In this document: piece by piece, positions 25,102 to 37,290 of the stretch | Numbering within the stretch: position 1 is the first letter of the stretch | Layout: every line of letters starts with the position of its first letter | Assembly (NCBI GenBank): GCA_003344405.1 | Contig: NOWV01000139.1 | Location: 1-64,000, forward strand | Source: Trichoplax sp. H2 | Lineage: Eukaryota; Placozoa; Uniplacotomia; Trichoplacea | DNA: 64,000 nt | Direction: 5' to 3' | Notes under the pieces: generated by a model | Databases searched by the model: none | Told to the model about the DNA's origin: nothing | What the model saw: only the letters and a program-made list of their open reading frames with translations | Translations under genes and position numbers: made by a program

Positions 25102-28100
25102 TTAATTTCCAGGATTCATTTGTTTTTCTCCAACATTTGGCAATTTGTCATACAGCGGTGGTAGTTGAGTTTTACTCGTAGCGCCAATGTCAGTCTGATT
25201 GTAATTTAATGCGACTTGTCCAGCTTGTGGTGTCTGAACGTAAACTGGCGCTTGTTGGAAAGCTATAACTAACGAAAAATATTAAAAACATAGGATTATA
25301 AATTTCAAATCAAATAACACTGAGCTTTAATCGTTAGGTTAATGGATTCAGAGAAACTATAGATTGATTGTAGCTAATTAGATATTGGAGGTAAGACAGT
25401 AATATAGCATGATGTAGTCGGTATGATATTACTAAAAGAGTAATTAGGATGGAATACTTTTCAAAAGAAAATTTGAGCCTCTTTAGCTAAGGTAGAAGGG
25501 CTAATATTTATACGTAATTTTAAACATGCAATCATCAATTTTACAATCCGTTTTCATGGTATCGCATAGATAATTATAATCATCGAAAGAAGTGTTATCA
25601 AACGACATAAATATGGCAATATAATGAAACTTATAAATTCGCAGATTTTGGAAGAACTGAATAATTACCAGAATATACTACTCGATTAGTAGTTATTTTT
25701 ATACTGTAAAACTATTAAAGACTATTATAATAGTGAGATTGAGTAAACTTTGTATACAGAATCATATCCGGTAAGCAGTCCGTCATTTGTACTGCTTATA
25801 AGGAATTCATGAATCCAGTTTGTGCTATTAAAACTTTAAAGTGCTTGACGACAATTACATGATTTACCTTTACTTGATAGCGCTACTCGCTAAAAGTTTT
25901 ATATACCATATCTGAGTTAATATTAAGATTCTTACCTGGTTGATTAGGATATTGAGTTGGATATTGAGTTGGATATTGTTGAAATGCTACAACTTGGCTA
26001 GGACCAGTTTGATAGTGGACAGTAGTAACGTTCTATATGTTTAACAAGGGTAAATAAAGTATAAATTAACTCTGATTAACAGAAAATAAATACCGCATTA
26101 ATTTTTAGGTATATTCAAGTAATTAAGTCTATAGGCAACTTAGCTAAATATCATGAACAACAACTAATGAATCAAAATCCGATGCGGTTCTTATAGTCAT
26201 AGAAAGATGATCGCCGACATATCCTGTTAGAGATTACAGTACCACATTCTAACGATGTATAATTACTTGAACTTAGAGTGTACTTCAAACTCATATCGAT
26301 CACACTTTTCATAGTCTATCTAATGTTAACGACATCCACTAAGTTATTAAGTATTTTAACACTATCTAATCTTTTCAATCAAGAGTGTTAGCTAAAGAAA
26401 TGACGATAACTCTTAGCGAAAATGCCCGAAATACGGGTAGTGGTATAAAATAAGGAATCGGCTGAGAAAGTTATCCAAGACTTACCGTTGCCGTTGTATT
26501 ATTACAATAAATGCCATTTCCTAAAATAACGACTGATGTTAGGGACAGTATAAATCCAGAGACGGATAAAATGATAGAGACGATGTTGAACCATATAGTG
26601 CCTCCAAAGTATAATCCAAAACGGTTGCTAACCATGTAGGCAAGGCTAACTATGAAATGAGGAATGGACAAAATAAAGCTAATAATGGCGAACGCGAAAT
26701 ACGAGTTCATCTGTGTATCGGGGAAAAAAACATTGAAACAAGTCAGTTCATTCCAATCATCACTTAATAAATATCAAAACTTTCCAAGTTGCTGCTAATC
26801 AATGATTACGGACATACTGTATCTAGACATGAATAGTAAAGAGTATAGTAAACTTTCACCCTGGGTAACGGTTTAAAGTAGTTAAAATCGCTTCTAAAAG
26901 CAAAAATTTTTCTAGCAGTCTAGCGAACAACTTGATGATTTTAATCAGGTCTTAAAATATTGGTATAGCAAAAACATACTACAATTTAAAAATTTGACCT
27001 TATAGTAAGTGTAAGGAAGAAGGAAATTGTCGTCCAATCGTAAAATTAAGTAACAGTTGCTTAATGTTAATGTTATTAGCTATGGCTTAAAAGATGTAAA
27101 GATCGACGCTTATTAGACGAAAATTGTTCGTCAATCGTTATTGATCATCTATTATAGGAAGGATTATAGAATATTATTTACCATTACATACTGATCATTT
27201 ATATAGTTATTCTGTTCGATGCCATAGCAATTAGTAGCAATTAGGCTATAGATTCTTTGAGGCTGATAAAAGTAAGATTATACGAGGGAGTAGATCGGGC
27301 GAATTTTACTAGTGCTTTATTTCATTGATATAAAATCAGTAATTTAAGATTCTATTGAATGTTATTTCATTAGTACTTATAAATTGATATTTTAAACAGG
27401 CTAATTTCTATACTATTTTACAAATGCTAAAATGTCTCTTACCAGATGTGAATTAGCACGATTCTTGTGAGAAGCGATAGCAAATATGCCACATAGGATA
27501 TACTGAAATAAAAGATAATAGAAAACAATATTTAGTCATCCTTAAGTCATGATACTGTGTAGACTGTATACTGTATTGTAGGCAATAGATCATATGGACA
27601 TAGAGTAGAACATGGTAAAATAAATTAGAATGGGCAGAAATACAATTTCTAGATTTCTGAAACTGAATAAATAACATTAACTAAACTTTTTCTAACTAGA
27701 GTGGAATGGATTATCACTTAGTAGAACGAAGTATAATAATTCAGATTGGGAAAAAATGTAATTTCTAGTAATCTAAAACGGAGTAAATAACATTAAATAA
27801 ACTTTTCCTATTAAGAGTGCAATGGATTACTAATTACTAGTAAATATCAGTGTCTATTCGCTGTTCATAACCAGTACATTATACATATTACTGATATTAG
27901 CAATCTATTCCGATAACTTACAAATACGCCAGCCCAAATATCAGCTCCAACAAAGACCGTTGCGTTGCGAATATAGATATAATGGCCGTGACTATAATAT
28001 GAATAAGCAGTGGTGAAAATTCCAACGATGCCAACTATAAAGCTGACAATACCCGTAATGAGCATAGTAACACCAATCCCATAGCAAGTTTTACGGCGAT

Positions 28101-28200
28101 TTTCCGGTAATATTTTGCCAAAGTTACCGCAGCAAGCTTGATAAACTACTTGAGGTTGCTGAGTTTGTATTTGTACTTGCTCACCCATTTTAATATCCAA
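25102..28200 (-). CDS. CD20/MS4A-like tetraspan membrane protein, cluster gene A
   Basis: Five exons in order of translation: 27922-28200, 27443-27502, 26486-26710, 25936-26032, 25102-25262; 273 residues, phases 0,0,0,1. The N-terminus is Gln-rich and ends in CCGNFGKILP just before the membrane. Four spans follow: about 40-63 (YGIGVTMLITGIVSFIVGIV), 86-105 (IWAGVFYILCGIFAIAS), 115-139 (YFAFAIISFILSIPHFIVSL) and 152-177 (WFNIVSIILSVSGFILSLTS), then IYC. The loop after span 1 has an NAT glycosylation sequon. The tail has three QYP repeats and LPPLYDKLP, a PPxY motif. The layout and the GxxIWxGxFYIxxGIF signature resemble the CD20-like (MS4A) family, whose members act in membrane signalling, ion or chemical sensing. 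Family assignment is by eye; function is unknown. Confidence 0.87.
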
Positions 28201-28604
28201 TCTTGCTTGTATTGTTGAGATAAAGATTACTTTGCTTTATTTGGAATAATTTTGAAAGATGGAATGAAAGTCGTGTTAGAGCGTGCAAATTAAAAATAGG
28301 ATTTCCATTAGTTGATATTAATGGCAAACCGTTTGATTAATTTTTAACTTAATATATATTGCTCTAACAGATAGTTAAGGATAGGGAATAAAGAAGTTTA
28401 TCATTCAATTTCTAGGATGATCGACTATAGTTTGTTTTCTGTAAGTTATAGCCCGCGCTAGCATGACTGTCATTTTCATAATTTATCATAATATCAAATC
28501 ATTTTCTAGCCCTACCTTGTAACCAAGTGATCTAAGAAAAAATTGATCTTCTTTGTTTCTCCACGAGCGTAATTCTGACCCACTTAAGCGATAGCAATCG
28601 CTTT

Positions 28605-28880
28605 TTACAACGATATTACAGCCTCTGTAACAATAATTTTCTGTCTAATTAATTCCGCAGCGAGAATTTGACTGGTAGCTATTTTAAGTATATGGCGTTT
28701 AAACTCTATGACGTAATGCCTATAATGGCTATACTGGGTATATGAAGTGCTTTCGACCTCTTGAAATAAAATATAAATGGGATCGCCATCAATTAGATCA
28801 GTGACGTCTTTTAAATTGTTAGCAGAACAATGTCGAAAAGAATAGAAATAGAAGATTGATCTATTTAAATTGACTACCAT
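28605..28880 (-). CDS. Unrecognised 91-codon open frame
   Basis: An uninterrupted frame runs from an ATG with mixed, protein-like composition: charged, with few homopolymers, and a C-terminal stretch (KRHILKIATSQILAAELIRQ) that could form an amphipathic helix. It starts 405 bp upstream of gene A on the same strand. I recognise no family, see no obvious splice partner, and cannot exclude a chance frame or a fragment of a mobile element. Confidence 0.15.
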   Translation of the reverse strand: MVVNLNRSIFYFYSFRHCSANNLKDVTDLIDGDPIYILFQEVESTSYTQYSHYRHYVIEFKRHILKIATSQILAAELIRQKIIVTEAVISL

Positions 28881-29220
28881 TATTTACGGAAGTTTGAATA
28901 CTCCGCTCACTTTGCTATCATTATTAATGGACAACATATATCATTTCTAGCTGTTAGAATAATTCTTTGCTAACGTAATCGTTTATAAGTTAACGATTGT
29001 GTTAAATGATCATAATTTTGAATTAAAGATGGGATCGCTTGATTAGCTTACTAATACCTAATATATCAGATCTAAACTAGCCTCTTTTCTCCTCTTTTTT
29101 AATACACTTTTCTACTATTGTCTTAGTATATAGTTTTATTGTTATTAAAAGACTTAATTCATAAGCTGAATGAGGATAATAAGATGCATTGCAAGCCCAA
29201 CGAACGATACGACGAAAAGG

Positions 29221-29330
29221 AAATTAAAGTCCTCATTCTGCTGATTAAAGTACATAAGATTGATTAAATATAGTATCCGATATTTAATCAATCTTATGTA
29301 CTTTAATTAGCAGAATGAGGACTTTAATTT
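29221..29330. repeat. Long inverted repeat, 51-bp arms, 8-nt loop
   Basis: Arms 29221-29271 and 29280-29330 are reverse complements with a single mismatch (G at 29243 against the A expected), around AGTATCCG. Such a near-perfect foldback is typical of a recently formed MITE/foldback element or a hairpin RNA precursor. I see no flanking target-site duplication that I can call confidently. Confidence 0.92.
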
Positions 29331-30119
29331 AACGCTCTGAATTTATAAAGAATAAACTAAGCATTAGAATCTTTCCTTTCAGAAGTGCATATAGATAACA
29401 TATCGCATCTTTCTTCTAATATATCAAGAGTTTATTATTATCAGATTAAATAATTAGAGCAGTAAAATAGCGATAACAAAGTTGATTTGACTGTATTTAA
29501 TCCCATATGCTCTAATTTAGCTTAAGCTGAAGATATGAACTTTAGTTCTGCCTTCCTTATACTTTATGAGCCATTTCAACACAAGAATGACATCAGAAAG
29601 ATAGGAAACATGCAAGTATTCTCGATTTGTGTTACATTGAATTATATTATTGATATATATGTAATAACATGCCCGAAATTACGCTGTATTGAATCAGCTT
29701 TTCGCCATTTTGATCTGAAGATGGAACTTTAGCTTGGCTATTTTCTCTTACTCAACAACTTAGATATAGACCAATTACTATTATCATTCTTTTTATTACG
29801 AAATCGATTTAGTTAAAGTTAAATAATAATATAACTAAGTTGATAAAGTAAAAATAAGAAGTGCAAGCTTGTATTTAAAGGGCGATGTTTAAATCTGAAG
29901 ATAGAACTTTTAGCTTATCACTCAATCTTAATGGATAGGAGTTACGAAGCGAAGCACCGTACATGTTAATTAAGTAGATTTCGTTATGTAGCCAATGGCA
30001 TTACGGTAAACAGTAATTTTGCATATTAATCGTGCATAGTTTTGCTAGAAACCAAGATGTAAGCGTGTTCTGAAATTAATTAGTATAATCTTTATGGATA
30101 CTAATATTGGCTTCACATT

Positions 30120-30560
30120 AGCACCAGCCGGGCGGTGCGAGCAAGGTGCGAATAATCTGCTGAGCCTCGTACCTTTAATTGGCTATTTATTAGTTATCGC
30201 CTATTAAAGTTGCTTACTAGTTGCATCTATAGTAAACTTTATAGTTTATTGAGAGTTGTTTCCTTGTACAAGCCATGTAAATATTATGCTGCTAAATTAC
30301 CACGTTTGCACCATAAGTTTGGTGGTAGGGTATAAAAGGAGGAGCGAATGCTTAGCTTCTCAGTTCGCGATTAGATAGCGTTCCTGCTACTCTATTAATA
30401 AAACTTTACTTAATTCTTAGAACAGCCTTATTCCTGTGGGATTGTACTGTGAGTAGTATAGGGCTACCGCACAGTAGACCTCCAGGTGTAGTGGAGATAG
30501 GAACAAGTAATCTATTAGGTTGGGACAGTAGTTCGCAAGTCAAGTTTGTGATAATAGGTT
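30120..30560 (+). mobile_element. Possible solo LTR or promoter-bearing repeat fragment
   Basis: This block is richer in G and C than its surroundings. It has TATAAAAGG at 30331 and AATAAA at 30397, followed by a GT-rich stretch. That order and 65-bp spacing resemble the U3-R-U5 boundary of short LTR retrotransposon repeats. I find no second copy in the window and no primer-binding site, so this is a weak call; an RNA polymerase II gene promoter is an alternative. Confidence 0.25.
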
Positions 30561-31080
30561 AGACATGAATTTTCGATACCACACTCATATTTCATGGTAC
30601 TTACTTTTAAAATTGATATTTCATTAAGTGAAATTAAGGTATAGCTAAAGTAATAAATAAATTTGAATTAATACTCAGTGATTGATATCTTTAGCAGAAG
30701 GTACTTTAGCCTAGCTCTTTCCTTTCATAGAATGGATCAAACATGACAGTGTCTCGGTTATTATCCTCTCTAATAACACCAATTTCTGAGGTATCATGCG
30801 ACCAAATAATTTACTTTACTAACTAATTTAACTCAGAATTGATACAATAGCAGTAACAACATCAAGAACATGCTTGATAAAGTACCGATATTGCAATGTT
30901 TAATTTATGACGGTTATTTAATCTTTTCTAGTTTATTTTCGATCTATTAATATTTTATTGCTAAACTATTGATACAGTATACGCACGGAACTTCAACCTT
31001 TTTACTAGTATTATAAATACAATTGCTTTCATACAGAATAATGCAAACTTGATGGTTTGCTAACAGTTTAAGTTGCTACA

Positions 31081-31114
31081 ATTATTGAAAGGGTTATCAT
31101 AACCTTTCAATAAT
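31081..31114. repeat. Short hairpin, ATTATTGAAAGG arms
   Basis: ATTATTGAAAGGGTTAT is followed at once by its imperfect reverse complement ATAACCTTTCAATAAT, with one extra G on the left arm. The function is unknown. Confidence 0.7.
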
Positions 31115-32170
31115 AGGAACTATTCGGTAAACTATTATAGGTAGATTATAGATTTGTATTATTTTGACTAGTGAATACGTAAATCAAAATATACGATTGC
31201 TTATCATAAGTTATTAGATATAACAAATTCGTAAATCTACATCGTTAAGCGACGAAAGATTTAAATTATTACATCGCGTATTACTTTCATTTCATAATGA
31301 ACTTAAACAGATGAATAGCATGCTAATAAATTTCTGTTTCTATAGTTAACGACTGCAATTATAGAAGAATAATGTTACAAATTTGCATTTGAACTTTAAA
31401 GTTATTGCAAATTACATTTTCTATGCTAATTTTATCTACTATAATTTTAGATAGATAAACTAAAAATTCGATATTAACTCGTGAAATTAGGTTTCGAAAT
31501 ATTTCACTAATTCGGTGCATTTAAGACTGACTATAATTAGCAAAGCTGCATGTTATGCCATAGTGCAATAAATCAATTATAAATTAATAAAAGTTGAAGC
31601 TAAATTTACCAAGTAATGCTACTGTCCTCTATCTCATAAGAGTTGTACTGTAGTGCTGGTACTCTTAGTTAACTAATTTTACCAATGAGCATAAACAATA
31701 AACGGCAGAATTTAAGGTAAGCTAGATAATATTAACTGGACATATTGATTAAGGTAATGGAAAGCAGGAAAATATGATTTTCGATAATGCACGAAAATCC
31801 CATTACATATGAATACAACAAGCAGTTTATGAGTAAATACCGTAATACAGATTCAGCAGTATCTAATTGAGCTCACAAAGTTATTCATATATATTGCTAA
31901 AGCCATTCAATATATAAATTTTGAGGTTGTTTTCTTCAATAAATAGTATTCGCGATGCAATAGCATTTTGCAAAAGAATTATTATTAACAAGCCAGAAAC
32001 CAATATTCTTGATCTTACCACTAGTTAATTACTTTTATTTGCGATCAGCATGATTTGAGATTTAGAGTTAAATTATATTTGCTACTGATCAATATTGAAT
32101 ATTTAAAGCCATACATTCTTTTTATTGTCTCTCGATATCGAATATGGATATTATACTTTGTATACCGTAA

Positions 32171-34313
32171 TCACTCTGAGTACTGCGGCGGTAGTGGTTG
32201 CTCAAGTTGTTGCATTGGTTGATCAATTATAGTTTCGGTAGTTATATATCGAGATCGGTCGGATAGGCCTGTATGGACGTAAAGTGGTTGAAGAGGCTGC
32301 TGTGCTAAAACTAGGTTATGCAATCAATTCAAGTCTTAGGAATCTGATTAGTTTATGTGTTATAACGTACTGGTATTTCGGTTGATTTTTATTATTTAAA
32401 CTTAATAATCTAATTTTGTTTCATTATAAAGGCTAAGTATGAGATGTCAACTGGACTAAACTTTAAGAATAATAAAGTGAATTGATGAAATAGTGATTAC
32501 AATCAATTCTTATAGTAAGATTTGGCAACAACCCAAACTTATTATTATTATAAATACAGAAGAATCTTTTTATGTAGACTTGAAATGATACTGCTGTCTA
32601 TCTACGAGTAAATAAATTAAATATGCAGTAGCTGTTCATATTTTGAAATTACTCCTACAAGACGTTTTTACTTATACTATATCATTGCACTAGTGTCGTT
32701 AGACTCACCCAGTTGATTTGGAATATGTTGAATTGTTGGTACTTGATTGCTGTCGCCCTGATGATGGGCAGGAGACATTCTCTTTTATTTATTATACAGA
32801 AAACAAGAAAAATCAAAATATTAACAAATATTAAGAAAAGTCAGAATTGAAGTTTACAAGAATAATTTAACCAATGCCAGTCTCCATCATAAATCGTTAC
32901 GATCATAAACTGGAAGGATAGTATAATATAAGTAAAATATGATATTTTGCTTTTACTGTGGTATTTCTCCACTCTAACGAAGATGTCAAGATAGTAAGCT
33001 GTTACTTGAGAAATATTAATCTTAATTTATGATATGCATTATTAATATATTTAGTTACAGAATTCACGGGATAGCCAGTGGTTTACGTGCATCATAAGAA
33101 TGCACTACAATCCTGTAGATAAAGATTCAATATTCTCATAGCTAAGCCGTATGGAACTATAATTCTATGAAAATTGATGACACTTGACGATGTAGATTTA
33201 AAATTTAGAATAAACTATTTAATTCATTTGCTGTAAGCTAAGAAAGGGTATATGTGGTATATTACTATGAAGATATACATAGTTTAAGCCTTAGGGCTAC
33301 TTATTATTTCATTAATTTTATCAAACAATCCAATTCTACTTACAGCTAAAGTTGGTTTGCAATAAATGCTATTACTTAAAATAATGATCGACGCTAGCGA
33401 GAAAGAGAAGGCAAGGGCTGATAATAATATGGATACTGCATTGAACCAAACACTTGCGATAGCATTGGCATTAAGCATAGTACCAAAACTTATACCACAA
33501 TGAGCCAAGGAAAGTAAAAAGCTTATAATAGATAAAATAAAGAAAGTATGTGCCTGTAGAAAAAGAGTGTTCCATATCTTACTCACTGGTTGAAATCAGA
33601 ATACTCGTTGTTAATACTCTTCATCAATAATACCTTATACTTCAGGAAATAAACCTTAAGTTAAAAATATTTAAAACAACTTACCAAATATCGATTGAAA
33701 CAATTTTTATATGTAGAAATGGCAAAAATTCCTGTTAAAACATACTAGATAGTAGAATAGACGGAAGGTATTCATAAAAATTTTCATCAAGTAAAATTTT
33801 TAGTAACTGGATTCGCATATCTTAAAATCCAGTTAGAGTCGAGATTATTTAAATTTGGCAGTTATGGTATACGTATACTCATGTTAAGTTATTTTATGCC
33901 ATATTCAAATTAGTAAAAGCTCATATTTAAATAATATCAAAGCCTTTAGATGCATAGGATCCTATGATTGCAAGGTATTTTATCCGTTTAAATTATTATG
34001 ATATAAAATTTTGATTTATATCCATCGTTTAAAGACTTACAAAGATTCCGGCCCAAATATTCGGGCCTATAAAAGCACTCATATTGTAAAGATGAATATA
34101 AGTTCCGTCATTATTATGATGATAGGATGAAGTAGCAAATAATCCAACGATGCCAATAGTAAGACTAATTAGGCCAGTAATAAAAGTACTAACGCCTATG
34201 CCAAATACTACCGATCGTACACGATGCGGTAATTCCTTTGCAAATGGAGCTCTACAAGGTTGGTACGTAATACGAGATTGTGGAAGATAAAATGGTGTTT
34301 GATAATTTGCCAT
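32171..34313 (-). CDS. CD20/MS4A-like tetraspan membrane protein, cluster gene B
   Basis: Five exons in order of translation: 34041-34313, 33685-33744, 33344-33553, 32709-32781, 32171-32304; 249 residues, the shortest member, with the common phases 0,0,0,1. Spans are VFGIGVSTFITGLISLTIGI, IWAGIFYVLTGIFAIST, FFILSIISFLLSLAHCGISF and WFNAVSILLSALAFSFSLAS, followed by the shared IYC. It is the most divergent copy: the juxtamembrane Cys pair is reduced to PCRAP, exon 2 reads TYKNCFNRYL where others have charged NR residues, and the Gln-Tyr-Pro repeats are lost from exon 4. The tail still ends in PPQYSE, a PPxY motif five residues from the stop. An upstream in-frame ATG in intron 2 (33586) belongs to intronic sequence; the exon starts at the acceptor before AHTFF. 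Confidence 0.85.
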
Positions 34314-37290
34314 ACTGAAAGGTATTGCGGAGTATTGATCTGATGATTTGAAACGATTCCTTCGCTGATAGAGCAGTTAGTAAAAAGTGACATTTAATTT
34401 GCATTAGTCTTTTTGTTGACCTTAATCTTTACGTTTTCAATCACATTAGTTATATTTACCTTAGAATAAGATCTGCCACACTTTATAGAATTTTCAAAAT
34501 AATTCTCTGTTACTAAAGCTCCGATACTTAAAGTACCTTATTCTATAAGATATATACCAACAGCATTTGAGTATTTATTACAGTATAGTTCTAACATACT
34601 TTATCATTATTTAACAATTAATTGACTCGTAAATGGATATAGAATATATCTGACGTTATTTGCTCTATATTGCGTCACAAAGCAACCATTTCTTAGTATA
34701 TTAAAGGATCTGCTTGACTTAAATCCTCTGGGCAATGACCTTATTGATTATTTATTAATCTTAAAATAACAATTTTGATCTTGAAGGGTCTAAGAGAAAG
34801 GCAAAATAGCTTCAGGGCCTAAATCCATTCAATCTTGTCGATATCAAGAGTTATTTATTTAATTCTGCTAAAGAACAATGTCAGATTGTATCCTAAAAGT
34901 AGGTGTTGAATATCTACATTCCTAATTTTCCCTGGAGCAAAATACTCATTAATGAATTTAATATGCTGATTGCTAAGTTCTTCTCATTTTTCTATATTAA
35001 CATTAAAGAGCGAGCGTCATATTTGAGGTAAATGTTATCAGCTTCTATTCAAGTGTGACTTAAATTAGAAGAAACTTAACCGCCAATTGAGTAGCAAGAG
35101 CTAAGCAAGGTTGTTTACGTTAATTTTGCTGGCTACTCTATTGCAACAAAATTATGATATTAATATGATATTACGATGACACGATTACATTTATATTACA
35201 AATCCTTCTAACAAAATAATGCAACTAGATACTTTATTTACTTTATTCTCTCAAGATAAATTGGTAATAAATTAAGATTTCATGACTACACTATCAGATT
35301 ACAATTGTAATCCGATAATACCAAGTTCTTCATAATGAATTTGATGATTTGCTAAGTGTGGCAGACATCTGGTTCTAGAACTATTTATTTATGATAATTT
35401 GAGTTATTATTGCAAGCTGGTGAATTACTATTGCATATAAGACAGCATTCCAACTAAAGCGCAATTTATTATTGTAAAATTTACTTAATTCTATAACAAA
35501 TTTTGAGAGCGAGCTAAGCTTCTAATACAGTGACAATAGACTGGTATTATAAAACTTGAAATAGCAGTAGCTCTTCTAAATGGATTTAATTTCTCAGTAC
35601 AAACGCTATCTTAGACTAATTTAATATACAGTATTTTGGTAGATTATATTTCTATAACTACACTTAAGGAGTACCGTTACAATTATAGTAATATGAACGG
35701 TTGTTAAAAATGAACTTGAATTATTAAGTCAGATATTGTTTCGGACAATTTAGTATCTAACATGCACATTAAAATTGCTATAATATACTAATAGAAGCTT
35801 TTAAACTTATGAAGTAATTGATTTTTATAGTCTTTACAAATGAATTCAATTACGGCAAAGCAATAAGACAACGTATTTGTGATTAATTATGATTTTAATC
35901 TATACCAATAGGATATCATCGGAACTATAGGTAAAAGTAGTCGTTACAGGCTTATTTATTCAGGCTAATTATGATAATTAGCTTTATAATCCATTAAAAT
36001 CTTTGATATAAGTAGTATTTTATTTAGAGTCTGTGAAAGAATACTGATCAAAGAGTCAAGAATAGGGGGAGTTGAAAATTTTTACTTTATGTTCTCGTCA
36101 AAATATTTATCAAGTAAGTTTCAAAAGCATGAAAGGATATTCTCTATCGGTATAAAAATAATACCATAGGTATTGATCTTAATTTCGATAATGCTAATTG
36201 GCATTGAGCTCGATTTTTCTGATAAGTTGTACGCTATTATTTTAGACTGCTTAAGGCAGATTTGATAAAAATAAATAGTCTATTAGAAAAATTTTACTCT
36301 ATTCCTCTCTGTATACGGCGTATCTAGATAATTGCTTACTTATAATTACGAAGCTACGAATGCTCAGGCAGGCAAGTTAGCTGAAAATAAAAGGACCTTG
36401 ACTTTTCTCTGCTCAGCTTCTAGTATGATATTTATAGACTCTCTGCATTTCTTTATTTATCAGATTGCCAGCCTTAGTATAATGAAGTCATATTTTGATC
36501 GACAGGTTATGATTTAAGGTATAAAGTTGTCGTTTAGTATTAAAAAATAGCTAAGAGTTCGTAATGTTCATTTAAGAATTAATATTCACGCACAAAGAGA
36601 TTGACTGACGCAGCCTAAAATTTTTTAAACTATAACCGTCGATTACAGTATAAATTTTTTCTCTTTCGAGTGCTGTATATGATCCTGAAGCTATTAGAGT
36701 TTTATTCAAGTATGAAATGTTGTTGATGGACTAATCTTGATCTATTTAATTAAAAAATTTCTATCTGAAAAAAGCAGAGCTTTTGCTTTTTTACGTTTTA
36801 TCGTGTTAAGTATTTATACCCAAAAGATCAAGCTCCTGTTAATAAGAAAATTAATACAATACATAAAAATGCTTTTATTAATAACTGAAGCTAACGTGCA
36901 TTTTTACAGTCATTGCTTATCAATTACGATCGCAGTAGTTCGCAATCTTATAATGATAATATTCTATTGAAATTCTGCATAGTTATCTCTAATAAATACT
37001 TATATTATTTCTATTTCAGCAAAGCAGTATGCAATACTGAGCTGACTTCATAAATACGCATATATAAATACGAAAATTTACTAAATAATGATACTTAAGC
37101 TCGAAAACATTTAATTCTGAGTTGACCATGTAAAAGTATATTAACACGAGAATTTATATCATAAGATGACATTGTAAGATTGTTACTAGTGATAGCTTTA
37201 AACTGCAGACCCTTTATTCTAATTGAAGTATTTACTTAAGTAATTATTATTTCGATATTTAGTCGTGTTAATTTACAATTTCACAAATAT
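34314..37290. other. Intergenic region between cluster genes B and C
   Basis: This is 3 kb of AT-rich sequence. The open frames seen (for example 36332-36517 and 36737-36970, both plus strand) have the Ile/Leu/Lys-rich composition expected of chance frames in such DNA. I see no gene and no clear repeat. Confidence 0.6.

Larger units (their letters stand above)
28201..32170. other. Intergenic region between cluster genes A and B
   Basis: This 4-kb AT-rich stretch contains an unexplained 91-codon minus-strand frame (28605-28880), a 51-bp-arm near-perfect hairpin (29221-29330), a block of higher GC with TATA and AATAAA elements (30120-30560) and a short hairpin at 31081-31114. No other gene is recognisable. 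Confidence 0.6.

Noticed and set aside
33554-33586. ATG upstream of gene B exon 3 as a possible gene start
   Set aside because: A CTACAG acceptor and family alignment place the exon start at AHTFF; the upstream codons are intronic. Gene D shows the same exon start as TTG, so an initiator there is not needed.
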